Assembly (NCBI GenBank): GCA_947629585.1
Contig: CANREH010000025.1
Location: 1 to 34,940, forward strand
Direction of reading: 5' to 3'
Length of the DNA stretch: 34,940 nucleotides
Source of the DNA: an uncultured Lachnospiraceae bacterium
Lineage (GTDB): Bacteria > Bacillota > Clostridia > Lachnospirales > Lachnospiraceae
Part shown: piece by piece, positions 8,471 to 16,444 of the stretch
Position numbering within the stretch: the first letter of the stretch is position 1
Layout of the letters: each line of letters starts with the position of its first letter
The notes under the pieces: generated by a model
The model's database searches: none
What the model saw: only the letters and a program-made list of their open reading frames with translations
What the model was told of the DNA's origin: nothing
Program-made: the position numbers and the translations under genes

Positions 8471-8523
8471 TTAGCGTCTCTCATACAGCCCCCTTTTTAA
8501 AGAAAATCCTAATTTTTCAGATT

Positions 8524-8754
8524 CTATGCAACTTTCGTATAATCAATAATTGAAATTTTACTGACGATTTTTTCTAAACTGTCCAGAATATCATCTATTT
8601 TTTCAGCAACTGAGCTGAGAAAAACTACGTCGCCGCACTGCTTGCATTTCAGGCATGGTACATTCTCGATAATCACATAGCAATCTTTTAGCTGTGCAAA
8701 ATAACTTGTTTTACTCTCTGCCATTTCTCCGCTTTTACAGCTTGTACATCTCAT
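8524..8754 (-). CDS. YgiT-type zinc-finger protein (MqsA-like antitoxin N-domain), solitary
   Basis: A 76-residue protein with CTSC near the start and CLKCKQC in the middle, followed by a short helical tail. This is the layout of YgiT-type zinc-finger proteins, related to the zinc domain of the MqsA antitoxin. Such genes normally sit beside a small toxin gene (MqsR, or a DUF4258 protein). Neither side codes for one here: downstream is the repeat block, upstream a promoter and a dispersed repeat. The ribosome binding site AGGAGCG is well placed and a promoter-like TATAAT lies upstream, so the gene appears intact and independently expressed. The MqsA helix-turn-helix domain is absent. It could be an orphan antitoxin or a small zinc-ribbon regulator. 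Confidence 0.75.
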   Translation of the reverse strand: MRCTSCKSGEMAESKTSYFAQLKDCYVIIENVPCLKCKQCGDVVFLSSVAEKIDDILDSLEKIVSKISIIDYTKVA

Positions 8755-8779
8755 GTTTAACGCTCCTTTTTGGTATTTT

Positions 8780-8808
8780 ATTATATAAAAAAATTCAACA
8801 AGTATCCA
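8780..8808 (-). promoter_or_regulatory. Putative promoter of the zinc-finger gene
   Basis: On the minus strand: TGGATA (8803-8808), 17-base spacer, TATAAT (8780-8785). The -35 is weak. Confidence 0.5.
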
Positions 8809-8873
8809 TGCACATTATTCACAAAAATTGCAATAATATTTCTATGTTTTACCTATTGATTTTAAAAGCTGAT

Positions 8874-9043
8874 CTGCAATGAGTTTTTTGACATATCGTT
8901 TTTCAACAGCCACGCGGCCAGACATTTCTTTTGAAAAGTCCGGTATGAATTGATAATTTTTCGCAATAAAAATTTCAGGATTTTCAAAAGAAACTGTCTG
9001 TGACAGTGGCGTGCCTTTGAACAGAATCTGAAAGACTTCTTGT
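8874..9043 (-). repeat. Dispersed hairpin repeat, copy A
   Basis: Read on the minus strand, this segment matches 21934-22100 of the plus strand. The core (8874-9010, 137 bases) differs at about 13 positions from the 138-base core of copy B by eye alignment, and weaker similarity (AGTCTTT, GATTCTGTT) extends to about 9043. It contains ACTGTC-ACA-GACAGT and a long imperfect stem built from TTTCTTTTGAAAA and TTTTCAAAAGAAA. It occupies most of the 351-base gap between the zinc-finger gene and the transglutaminase-like gene. Its outer end touches the -35 region of the latter. Unlike copy B, its terminal inverted repeats are degraded. Confidence 0.85.
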
Positions 9044-9068
9044 GTTTGCCGCCGCTTCCGTATATAAT
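9040..9068 (+). promoter_or_regulatory. Promoter of the transglutaminase-like gene
   Basis: TTGTGT (9040-9045), 17-base spacer, TATAAT (9063-9068). The -35 coincides with the outer edge of repeat copy A. Confidence 0.55.
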
Positions 9069-9105
9069 GATAGCAGGGTGGAAAATTGGAAAGGCGGGAT
9101 GAATT

Positions 9106-10020
9106 TTGAAAAAATGGAAACGGATAGTTTTCAATATGGTGATCCTGGCGCTTTTTTTCGGTGTGTCCCGGATCAATTTTAAAGAAGGCGGGCCGTTTGA
9201 ACATCTGCTGAAGGAACGCAGGGCAGAGGCTGCTTCCGAGGTAACGGTAACTTCCCATAAAAAGTTTGTGAACGCGGTTTATAAAATGACAAGGAAGCGG
9301 GAAACGTCAGGAAGTTTTTATTATGAGGGAAACAGCGATGATATTTTTGACGGCGATATTGACAGATTGTTGGATGAGGTATGTGCCATTGATAAAAAGA
9401 CCAGCGACGATGCGGATTATTTGATGAACAGCATATCGACCATTAACTGCAAAACAAGCTATCGGTATTATGGAGATGTCATTACAGATTCTACGATTAC
9501 TGTCCAGATCCGTTATCTGGAGACTATGGCGCAGCTTCAAGCGGTAAATGAAGGGGTGGCGGAAGCGCTTGCAGCGCTGAATATCGAGGGAAAATCAGAT
9601 TATAAAAAGGTTAAGCTTATCCATGATTTTATTGTGGAGAATACCAGATACCAGACAGGCGCAAACTGCTATACCGCCTATGGCGCGCTGCTAGAGGGAA
9701 GGGCAGTCTGCCAGGGCTATGCGCAGCTTGCCTATAAAATGCTGACGGAAGCGGGATTAAAATGTTATTTTATTTCAGGGAAAGCCAACAATGGCACAAG
9801 GACGGAGGATCATGCCTGGAATCTTGTGAAAGTCGGGAAAAAATGGTATTATCTGGATGTGACATGGGATGATCCCGTAGGGAGCGGGGATACGCTGCGG
9901 TATGATTATTTTTTGCTTGGAAGTGAACGGTTCACGCAGGATCATATGGCTCTTCCGGAGTACAGCAAAAAAATAGTGAAGGCAAGTAAATATAACCATA
10001 AAAAAGCGATTGTTTCTTAA
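9106..10020 (+). CDS. Exported transglutaminase-like domain protein
   Basis: A 304-residue protein with a basic N-terminus and a hydrophobic segment at about 8-21, so it is secreted or membrane-anchored. The transglutaminase-like core carries the Cys-His-Asp triad: C202 in AVCQGYA, H236 in DHAWNLV and D251 in YYLDVTWDDP. In bacteria this fold (TgpA/YebA-type and cysteine-protease-like members) acts as a protease or peptide-bond-modifying enzyme at the cell surface; the substrate is unknown. The start is TTG with a purine-rich GGCGGGA upstream; no in-frame ATG lies nearby except one inside the hydrophobic segment (residue 11). The C-terminus is short and basic with no cell-wall anchor. Confidence 0.85.
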   Translation: MKKWKRIVFNMVILALFFGVSRINFKEGGPFEHLLKERRAEAASEVTVTSHKKFVNAVYKMTRKRETSGSFYYEGNSDDIFDGDIDRLLDEVCAIDKKTSDDADYLMNSISTINCKTSYRYYGDVITDSTITVQIRYLETMAQLQAVNEGVAEALAALNIEGKSDYKKVKLIHDFIVENTRYQTGANCYTAYGALLEGRAVCQGYAQLAYKMLTEAGLKCYFISGKANNGTRTEDHAWNLVKVGKKWYYLDVTWDDPVGSGDTLRYDYFLLGSERFTQDHMALPEYSKKIVKASKYNHKKAIVS

Positions 10021-10065
10021 AAGAAAATTAAGAGGGAAATTTCAGAAAGGAGTTTTAACATAAAG

Positions 10066-10695
10066 ATGAAAATAATCGAGGCAGGATTTGAATTTATGGA
10101 GGAGGCTGACGGCGAAAAACTGCTCAGAAAGATAGAGAAGGCGGGGCGGGTCTGCTATAAAAGCGAAGGGAAGATTTCGGAGCATTCGGCAGAAACTTTT
10201 ATCCGAAATATTATTAAGCGCGGGCATGAGTCGGTGTTAGAGCATGGCAGCATTTCCGTGAAAATTGTCTGCGACAGGGGCGTGACCCATGAGATTGTCA
10301 GGCACAGGCTTGCCAGCTACAGCCAGGAAAGCACCCGTTACTGTAATTACAGTGCAGATAAGTTTGGCAGTGAGATTACCGTGATAAAGCCCTGCTTTTG
10401 GGAAGAAGGCAGCAGAGAATATGCTGTCTGGAAAGAGAGCATGGAGATGATCGAGAAAAATTATATGGCTCTTTTGGAAGCGGGCGCAAAACCGGAGGAG
10501 GCAAGGAGCATTCTGCCAAACAGCTTAAAGACAGAGATTGTCGTAACCATGAACCTCCGGGAATGGAGGCATTTCTTCCGGCTCCGCACGGAGGGGAGGG
10601 CGCACCCGCAGATGAGGGAGATTGCCTGTAAAATGCTTGCGGAGTTTCAAAAGAAGATTCCGGTGGTGTTTGAGGATATTGCTGCGGAAGGATAA
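10066..10695 (+). CDS. thyX: FAD-dependent thymidylate synthase ThyX
   Basis: Flavin-dependent enzyme that makes dTMP from dUMP using methylenetetrahydrofolate and NAD(P)H. The ThyX signature RHR-x7-S is present: R79-H80-R81 … S89 in RHRLASYSQESTR. Upstream GHESVLEH and downstream ILPNSLKTEIVVTMNLREW are also typical of the family. The length of 209 residues is normal. AAGGAG precedes the start at a slightly long distance (about 13 bases), but no better start is visible. The gene lies 45 bases after the transglutaminase-like gene and may share its transcript. Organisms with ThyX usually lack the folate-oxidising ThyA; ThyA is not in this window. Confidence 0.95.
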   Translation: MKIIEAGFEFMEEADGEKLLRKIEKAGRVCYKSEGKISEHSAETFIRNIIKRGHESVLEHGSISVKIVCDRGVTHEIVRHRLASYSQESTRYCNYSADKFGSEITVIKPCFWEEGSREYAVWKESMEMIEKNYMALLEAGAKPEEARSILPNSLKTEIVVTMNLREWRHFFRLRTEGRAHPQMREIACKMLAEFQKKIPVVFEDIAAEG

Positions 10696-10748
10696 GGACA
10701 GGAAAATGGGAAATACTGCTGTTAAAAAGATCTCATACGTTATGCTTC

Positions 10749-10776
10749 TTGACTTTTTAGAAAGAAATACTATAAT
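10749..10776 (+). promoter_or_regulatory. Promoter of nifS-nifU
   Basis: TTGACT (10749-10754), 16-base spacer, TATAAT (10771-10776). Confidence 0.75.
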
Positions 10777-10817
10777 AGGATATTATATACAAAATTACTA
10801 TGAAAAGAGGGTATGTC

Positions 10818-12002
10818 ATGGATAAACTTATTTATCTGGATAATGCTGCGACTACGGCTGTACATCCTGAAGTATATAAAAGCATGAAGCCGTACCTGGA
10901 GGAATTTTATGGGAATCCTTCCAGTATTTATGGCTTTGCGGCGAAGAGCAAGAAAGCTGTGGAGGATGCAAGGCATGAGGTTGCTTCGTTCCTCGGAGCG
11001 AAGGACAATGAGATTTATTTTACCGGGGGCGGCAGTGAATCCGATAACTGGGCATTGAAGGCAACGGCGTTTGCTTTCCGGGAGAAAGGAAAGCATATCA
11101 TTACCTCAAAGATAGAGCATCATGCGGTGCTTCATACCTGTGAGTATCTTGAAAAGCTTGGGTTTGAAATTTCTTATATTGATGTGGATGAAGACGGCGT
11201 GCTGAAATTAGAGGAATTAAAGAAGGCGATCCGCCCGGACACGATCCTGATTTCTGTTATGTTTGCCAATAACGAGATTGGGACGATCCAGCCGATTAAG
11301 GAAATCGGCGAGATTGCGAAAGAGCATGGTATTCTGTTCCATACGGACGCTGTCCAGGCTTACGGGCATATGCCGATTGACGTCAACGAGCTCCATATTG
11401 ATATGCTGTCTGCGAGCGGGCATAAGATCAACGGCCCGAAGGGAATCGGCATCATGTATTTAAGGAACGGCGTTAAAATCGGTTCCTTTGTGCATGGAGG
11501 TGCGCAGGAGAGAAACCGCCGCGCGGGTACGCATAATGTTCCGGGCATTGTCGGCTTTGGAAAGGCTACGGAGCTTGCAAGGAAAAATATGGAAACGCGC
11601 ATGGCGAAGGAAAAGGAGCTGCGCGATTATCTGATTGACCGGATATTAAAAGAGGTTCCGTATACGCGCCTGAATGGGCACAGGACACAGCGCCTTGTGA
11701 ATAATGCGAATTTCAGTTTTCAGTTTATTGAGGGCGAGTCCCTGCTGATTATGCTGGATCAGAAGGGGATTTGCGGTTCCAGCGGCTCGGCCTGCACTTC
11801 CGGCTCCCTCGATCCGTCCCATGTGCTGCTGGCGATTGGGCTTCCGCATGAGATTGCGCATGGTTCCCTGCGGCTTACGCTGTCGGAGGAGATTACGAAA
11901 GAAGACCTTGACTATGTGATTGATGCGGTGAAGGGGATTGTGGAAAGGCTCAGAAGCATGTCGCCTCTTTATGAGGATTTTATCAAAGGGAAAAATCAAT
12001 AA
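10818..12002 (+). CDS. nifS: Cysteine desulfurase NifS/IscS
   Basis: PLP enzyme that takes sulfur from cysteine and passes it to the Fe-S scaffold encoded next door. Visible features: N-terminal YLDNAATT, PLP-lysine K203 in SASGHKINGPKG and the persulfide cysteine C326 in SSGSACTSGS. The cysteine sits in the extended loop of the NifS/IscS group I enzymes. I chose the ATG at 10818 (394 residues) over the ATG at 10800, because AAAGAGGG lies 6-7 bases before it and the protein then begins at the usual point. It has its own promoter and runs into nifU with a 26-base gap. No IscR-type regulator gene is adjacent. Confidence 0.95.
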   Translation: MDKLIYLDNAATTAVHPEVYKSMKPYLEEFYGNPSSIYGFAAKSKKAVEDARHEVASFLGAKDNEIYFTGGGSESDNWALKATAFAFREKGKHIITSKIEHHAVLHTCEYLEKLGFEISYIDVDEDGVLKLEELKKAIRPDTILISVMFANNEIGTIQPIKEIGEIAKEHGILFHTDAVQAYGHMPIDVNELHIDMLSASGHKINGPKGIGIMYLRNGVKIGSFVHGGAQERNRRAGTHNVPGIVGFGKATELARKNMETRMAKEKELRDYLIDRILKEVPYTRLNGHRTQRLVNNANFSFQFIEGESLLIMLDQKGICGSSGSACTSGSLDPSHVLLAIGLPHEIAHGSLRLTLSEEITKEDLDYVIDAVKGIVERLRSMSPLYEDFIKGKNQ

Positions 12003-12028
12003 CAGGCTGGAATGGAGGAAAAGGGCCA

Positions 12029-12469
12029 ATGATGTATAGTGAAAAGGTAATGGATCACTTCAGTAATCCGAGGAATGTCGGGGAAATTGAAAACGCAAGC
12101 GGCGTCGGCACGGTTGGCAATGCCAAGTGCGGCGATATCATGCGTATTTATTTGGATGTGGATGAGAACCAAGTGATCCGCGACTGCAAATTCAAGACCT
12201 TTGGGTGTGGCGCGGCTGTCGCCACCAGCAGCATGGCAACGGAAATGGTGATAGGGAAGACCGTTCAGGAAGCGATGCAGGTAACGAATAAAGCGGTGAT
12301 GGAGGCGCTTGACGGGCTTCCACCAGTGAAGGTACACTGTTCCCTTCTGGCGGAGGAGGCTATCCATGCGGCGCTTTGGGACTATGCCGAAAAGAATCAT
12401 ATCGTGATTGAAGGGTTAAAGAAGCCGAAAAATGATATCCATGAGGATGATCCTGTGGAGGAGGAATAA
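12029..12469 (+). CDS. nifU: Fe-S cluster assembly scaffold NifU/IscU-like
   Basis: Scaffold on which Fe-S clusters are built with sulfur from NifS. The three ligand cysteines C34 (NAKCGD), C60 (FGCGAA) and C104 (VHCSLLAEEA) and the conserved D36 are present. The protein has 146 residues: an IscU-type N-domain plus a short acidic C-terminal tail (DIHEDDPVEEE), without the ferredoxin-like and C-terminal Nfu domains of nitrogen-fixation NifU. GGAGG precedes the start. The next codon is also ATG, so the start may shift by one residue. The pairing with nifS is the usual Clostridial housekeeping Fe-S arrangement. Confidence 0.94.
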   Translation: MMYSEKVMDHFSNPRNVGEIENASGVGTVGNAKCGDIMRIYLDVDENQVIRDCKFKTFGCGAAVATSSMATEMVIGKTVQEAMQVTNKAVMEALDGLPPVKVHCSLLAEEAIHAALWDYAEKNHIVIEGLKKPKNDIHEDDPVEEE

Positions 12470-12545
12470 AACGGTTCTGTTTCCTATAATAAATGCTTTA
12501 AAACGGGCATAAGATACTATAAAAATGTCAGTTTTGGAGTTTTCT

Positions 12546-14252
12546 ATGGATTCATGTGCGGAATATATTTTTTCGGAAGAGTATGCAGATCTTATCTATC
12601 CTTTTTATGGAGATACGGAATATTTTTTAAAGAATTATCAGCCGGACTGCTTTCTGGATATCGGGGGCGGTCTGGCTGTTTCGTTTAAAAAAGGGGATTA
12701 CGGGCAGGATGCTTATGGATATTATCCTGTCCCGAAATGCTTTGGGCTGCTGGACACCTCTAATATTGATACGATTGGCGTCAACCGGCTCCGGAGACAG
12801 CCGTATCTTGGTTTCCGGGGAAACGGCGTCTTAATTGGCGTACTGGATACCGGGATTGATTATACGCATCCGGCTTTTTTAAATCCGGACGGCACGACCA
12901 GGATTGCCGCTATCTGGGATCAGACGGTCCCTCCTTCCGAAGCCGGGGAAAATACAGAAGAAGGGCAGGATGTATTTTATGGCAGGGAATATCTGCGGGA
13001 GCAGATTAATGAAGCGCTTGCGAGCGAAGATCCGTACAGCATTGTGCCGCAGAGGGATGAAGACGGGCATGGGACGGCAATGACAGGAATTATCGCGGGA
13101 AACGAAATTGTAAGCGAGCATTTTTCCGGGGTTGCGCCGGGGGCGGAGCTGGTAATCGTGAAGTTAAAGCAGGCGAAGAAAAATCTGCGGGATTTTTTCC
13201 GTATCAAGGAAGAAATTCCCTGTTTTCAGGAAACGGATTTGTTATTTGGCATTCAGTATCTGCTGAAAAAAGCCAGAAAACTTGATATGCCGATGGTGGT
13301 TTATTTCGGGGTAGGTACCAATCAGGGGAGCCATACGGGTAATACCCCGCTCTGCAATTATGTGAGGTTTTATTCTAACCTGATGGGGGTAAATTTTGTG
13401 GCTGCCGCCGGGAATGAAACCAACCGGGGACATCATGTATTTGCTGAATTTGAAGAAGATGACACTTATCAGGATGTGCAGCTCCGTGTCGCGGAGGGGG
13501 AAGAAGGGTTCAGCATGGAGATCTGGGTCAACAGCATCGGCTTTTATTCGGTGGGGCTTTTATCTCCCGCCGGGGAATTTACGGGAAAGATCCCGCAGGA
13601 AAGCACAGGCTGCCATATTTCTACCCTTGTGCTGGAGCGGGTGAAGATCTGCACCAGTTACCATGTAGTGGAGCCGTATTCCATGCGCCGCCTGATTCTG
13701 GTCCGTTTTTTTAATATTGTGCCGGGGAACTGGACGATCCGTATTTATAATGACAATGATATGCCGGCGGATTACCATATCTGGCTGCCGATGCACGGGT
13801 TTTTAAAGGAAGATACCCGGTTCCTGGCGCCGTCCCCGGATGTGATTATCTGCGATCCCGGCAATGGGGAGGCGCTTATAACCGTAAGCGGCTATGACCA
13901 CAGGACCGGAGGCATTTATCTGTATTCCAGCCGGGGATATACCGCGCTTGACCGGGTGAAGCCGGATCTGACGTCTCCCGCGGTGAATATCATGGCTCCG
14001 GCGGCTGGCGGAGGTTATACGACAGTGACGGGAACCAGCGTGGCGGCGGCGCATGTGGCAGGCATGTCGGCGATTTTATGGGAATGGGGAATTGTGGAAG
14101 GCTTTTCTTCTGATATCCGGGGAGGAGACATCCGGAGGCTCTTAATTATGGGGGCGGAGCGTATCGGGTTTTTCTACCCGAACCGGGAATTTGGCTTTGG
14201 GATAGCGAATATTTACGGGGCATTTGAGGTCATGAGGACGCCGATTACATAG
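12546..14252 (+). CDS. S8-family subtilisin-like serine protease (Csp-like)
   Basis: Subtilase with an intact triad: D101 in GVLDTGIDY, H175 in DGHGTAMTG and S498 in VTGTSVAAAHVAG. There is a long insertion between His and Ser, as in clostridial CspA/B/C-type and related Lachnospiraceae subtilases. No signal peptide is visible; the first ~80 residues may serve as a pro-region. I prefer the ATG at 12546 (568 residues), since GGAG lies six bases upstream; the ATG at 12525 is in frame but has no ribosome binding site. In spore-formers the relatives activate the cortex hydrolase during germination. That role is not shown here; no sleC or cspC neighbour is present. TATAAT at 12485-12490 lacks a clear -35. 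Confidence 0.88.
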   Translation: MDSCAEYIFSEEYADLIYPFYGDTEYFLKNYQPDCFLDIGGGLAVSFKKGDYGQDAYGYYPVPKCFGLLDTSNIDTIGVNRLRRQPYLGFRGNGVLIGVLDTGIDYTHPAFLNPDGTTRIAAIWDQTVPPSEAGENTEEGQDVFYGREYLREQINEALASEDPYSIVPQRDEDGHGTAMTGIIAGNEIVSEHFSGVAPGAELVIVKLKQAKKNLRDFFRIKEEIPCFQETDLLFGIQYLLKKARKLDMPMVVYFGVGTNQGSHTGNTPLCNYVRFYSNLMGVNFVAAAGNETNRGHHVFAEFEEDDTYQDVQLRVAEGEEGFSMEIWVNSIGFYSVGLLSPAGEFTGKIPQESTGCHISTLVLERVKICTSYHVVEPYSMRRLILVRFFNIVPGNWTIRIYNDNDMPADYHIWLPMHGFLKEDTRFLAPSPDVIICDPGNGEALITVSGYDHRTGGIYLYSSRGYTALDRVKPDLTSPAVNIMAPAAGGGYTTVTGTSVAAAHVAGMSAILWEWGIVEGFSSDIRGGDIRRLLIMGAERIGFFYPNREFGFGIANIYGAFEVMRTPIT

Positions 14253-14258
14253 TTATGC

Positions 14259-14287
14259 TTGAGTTTCTGCAGCGTTTATACTATAAT
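14259..14287 (+). promoter_or_regulatory. Promoter of the ktrB-to-ytvI gene run
   Basis: TTGAGT (14259-14264), 17-base spacer, TATAAT (14282-14287). It is the only good promoter seen ahead of the eight closely spaced genes that follow. Confidence 0.75.
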
Positions 14288-14358
14288 ACCTTTCATAATA
14301 GCAGTTTTGCCATGACCGGAAAGCCGGACTGCTATGAAAAGATAAGGGGAGCGTTTAA

Positions 14359-15759
14359 ATGAAACGGATGAAAAGAGAATTAACCTCTGTCCAGATGATA
14401 GGGCTGGGGTTTTTGTTCAGCATTCTGGCAGGGACCCTGCTGTTAATGCTGCCGGTTTCCCAGGCGGAGGGGCAGAAGGTTCCTGCGGTTGACGCTTTAT
14501 TTACCGCTGCGACTTCGGTCTGTGTGACCGGGCTGGTTACGGTGACGACGGCACAGGCATGGAGTTTTTTTGGAAAATGCGTGATCCTGTTCCTGATTCA
14601 GTTAGGCGGGCTTGGCGTAGTGACATTTACGACCATCCTCCTTCTGGTCGTGGGAAAGAGGGTTACGTTAAAAGAGCGCCTTCTGCTCCAGGATGCCTAT
14701 AACCTGGATACATTAAACGGGCTGGTTCCTTTGACAAAAAGGATTTTAAAATATACGCTGATTCTGGAGGGGATCGGGGCGGCAGGCTATGCTGTCGTTT
14801 TTATTCCCAGACATGGGTTGTGGCTGGGCATAACAGGGGCGGTATTCAATTCAGTTTCCGCTTTCTGCAATGCGGGCATGGATATTTTGGGGACGGACAG
14901 CCTGATTCCCTATCGGGATCATCTGCCTGTCAATCTGATAACTATGGCTCTGATTATTATGGGAGGGCTTGGGTTTCCGGTCTGGTGGGATTTGATGGGA
15001 ACCGCAGGCAGAATCAGGAAGGAAAACAGGGAACGGCTTTACCGCAGGAAATTAAGCCGGATCCTTCCGGAATTTTTCGGGAAGCTGGAGCTTCATTCCA
15101 GGCTGGTGCTTGTACTGACGGCGGCATTCATTTTCTCCGGCATGGCGTTGACGCTTTTGCTGGAATGGAATAATCCGGCGACGATAGGGAAGCTTTCCCT
15201 GCCGCAGAAAATGCTGGCTTCGTTGTTCCAGTCTGTCACGACAAGGACGGCAGGGTTTTTAACCATCCCGCAGGAGAACTTCCGGGACGCCAGCGCAGTC
15301 GTGTATTTAATTTTAATGTTTATCGGCGGATCGCCCTGCGGAACGGCGGGCGGCGTCAAGACCGTGACGGTTTATATGATGGCGCGCGCCGCGCTTTCCA
15401 CGGTACGCGGCAGGAACCAGGTGGAGGTGTTCCAGAGAAGGATTGACGAAAGCTATATAAAAAAGGGCATGGCGGTGGTTTTATTCAGCATGATCGGGCT
15501 GTTTTTGTCGGTGCTGTCATTAAGTATGGCGGTGGATGCGGATTTCCTGGATGTTTTATATGAATGTACGTCGGCGATTGCCACGGTCGGGCTTTCCAGG
15601 AACTTAACAGGCAGCCTGAACCTGGCGGGAAAGCTTATTATTATCCTGACGATGTATGCGGGCAGGATCGGCCCTATTACGCTGGCATTATTTTTTAATT
15701 CTGACAGGAGGAAAAAACATCAGGTAAGCTTCCCGCAGGGGAAAATCTATATTGGATAG
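14359..15759 (+). CDS. ktrB: Potassium uptake protein KtrB/TrkH family (channel subunit)
   Basis: Integral membrane protein of 466 residues that forms the K+ path, driven by membrane potential and Na+. It has the four-fold pore-loop layout of the Trk/Ktr/HKT superfamily: selectivity-like stretches TSVCVTGLV (near 55), NSVSAFCNAGMD (near 165), SVTTRTAGF (near 297) and TSAIATVGLS (near 405). The closing GRIGPITLALFF is typical. Length fits KtrB rather than the longer TrkH. AAGGGGAG precedes the start. The gating subunit ktrA starts 18 bases after the stop, so the two are co-expressed. Confidence 0.93.
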   Translation: MKRMKRELTSVQMIGLGFLFSILAGTLLLMLPVSQAEGQKVPAVDALFTAATSVCVTGLVTVTTAQAWSFFGKCVILFLIQLGGLGVVTFTTILLLVVGKRVTLKERLLLQDAYNLDTLNGLVPLTKRILKYTLILEGIGAAGYAVVFIPRHGLWLGITGAVFNSVSAFCNAGMDILGTDSLIPYRDHLPVNLITMALIIMGGLGFPVWWDLMGTAGRIRKENRERLYRRKLSRILPEFFGKLELHSRLVLVLTAAFIFSGMALTLLLEWNNPATIGKLSLPQKMLASLFQSVTTRTAGFLTIPQENFRDASAVVYLILMFIGGSPCGTAGGVKTVTVYMMARAALSTVRGRNQVEVFQRRIDESYIKKGMAVVLFSMIGLFLSVLSLSMAVDADFLDVLYECTSAIATVGLSRNLTGSLNLAGKLIIILTMYAGRIGPITLALFFNSDRRKKHQVSFPQGKIYIG

Positions 15760-15777
15760 GAAAGTGAAAGGGAAAAG

Positions 15778-16434
15778 ATGGTAAAAAAGAGAGAGTTTTT
15801 GGTGGTCGGCCTGGGACTTTTTGGAACCAGCGTGGCGACGGCATTGAAAAAAAGCGGCTGCCAGGTGCTTGCCGTGGATAAGGACGAAGACAGGGTCCGG
15901 GAAGTGTTGGGGGAAGTGACCCATGCAGTTGTGGCGGATGTCACCGATCCGGAGCAGCTTGAGGATCTGGGCGTAAAAGATTATGACGCGGCGATTATCG
16001 CGATTGGAACGGATCTGGAAACAAGCATCCTGGCGACGATTTTAATTAAGGAAACCGGGATTCCGTTTGTCCTTGCCAAAGCCTCCAGCGCTTTGCAGGC
16101 AAGGGTGTTAAAGAAGGTCGGCGCGGACAAGATTGTGTTCCCGGAGGAAGAAATGGGCGTCCATGTCGCGGCGAATCTGACCGTCGGGAATTTCTTCGCG
16201 GCGGTGGAGCTGTCGGCGACGCACAGCATTATGGAGCTTGATGCCCTTCCGGAATGGGAAGGGAAAACATTAAAGGAATGTGATTTGAGAAAAAAATACG
16301 GGATTAATGTCGTCGGTATCCGCAAAGGGGAGGATTTAGAGATGAATCCGGGGCCGGAAAGCAGGATTGGGCATAATGACATTGTGGTTGCCATCGGGAA
16401 GAATGATGTTCTGACCTCTTTGGCGGCAAAATAA
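15778..16434 (+). CDS. ktrA: Potassium uptake regulatory subunit KtrA/TrkA (RCK domain)
   Basis: Cytoplasmic gating ring subunit for KtrB: 218 residues, one RCK_N plus one RCK_C domain, the KtrA size. The nucleotide-binding glycine motif is VVGLGLFGTSVA (about 8-19) with an acidic residue ending the second strand (VLAVDKDEDR). The C-domain begins near residue 135; in studied relatives it binds c-di-AMP, which closes the system. That property is known for the family, not shown here. AAGGGAAAAG precedes the ATG. The next gene follows after 10 bases. Confidence 0.93.
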   Translation: MVKKREFLVVGLGLFGTSVATALKKSGCQVLAVDKDEDRVREVLGEVTHAVVADVTDPEQLEDLGVKDYDAAIIAIGTDLETSILATILIKETGIPFVLAKASSALQARVLKKVGADKIVFPEEEMGVHVAANLTVGNFFAAVELSATHSIMELDALPEWEGKTLKECDLRKKYGINVVGIRKGEDLEMNPGPESRIGHNDIVVAIGKNDVLTSLAAK

Positions 16435-16444
16435 AGGAAAGAAC

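Noticed and set aside
8842-9258. Long minus-strand reading frame over the start of the transglutaminase-like gene
   Set aside because: Its first half is antisense to a well-supported gene and promoter; only the repeat-derived part looks coding-like, so it is reported as part of the repeat and not as a gene.
10398-10631. Plus-strand frame inside thyX
   Set aside because: Out-of-frame shadow of thyX without its own start signal.
12485-12520. Sporulation-type promoter before the subtilase gene
   Set aside because: TATAAT and TACTAT occur, but no matching -35 for a sporulation or housekeeping sigma factor could be aligned with confidence.
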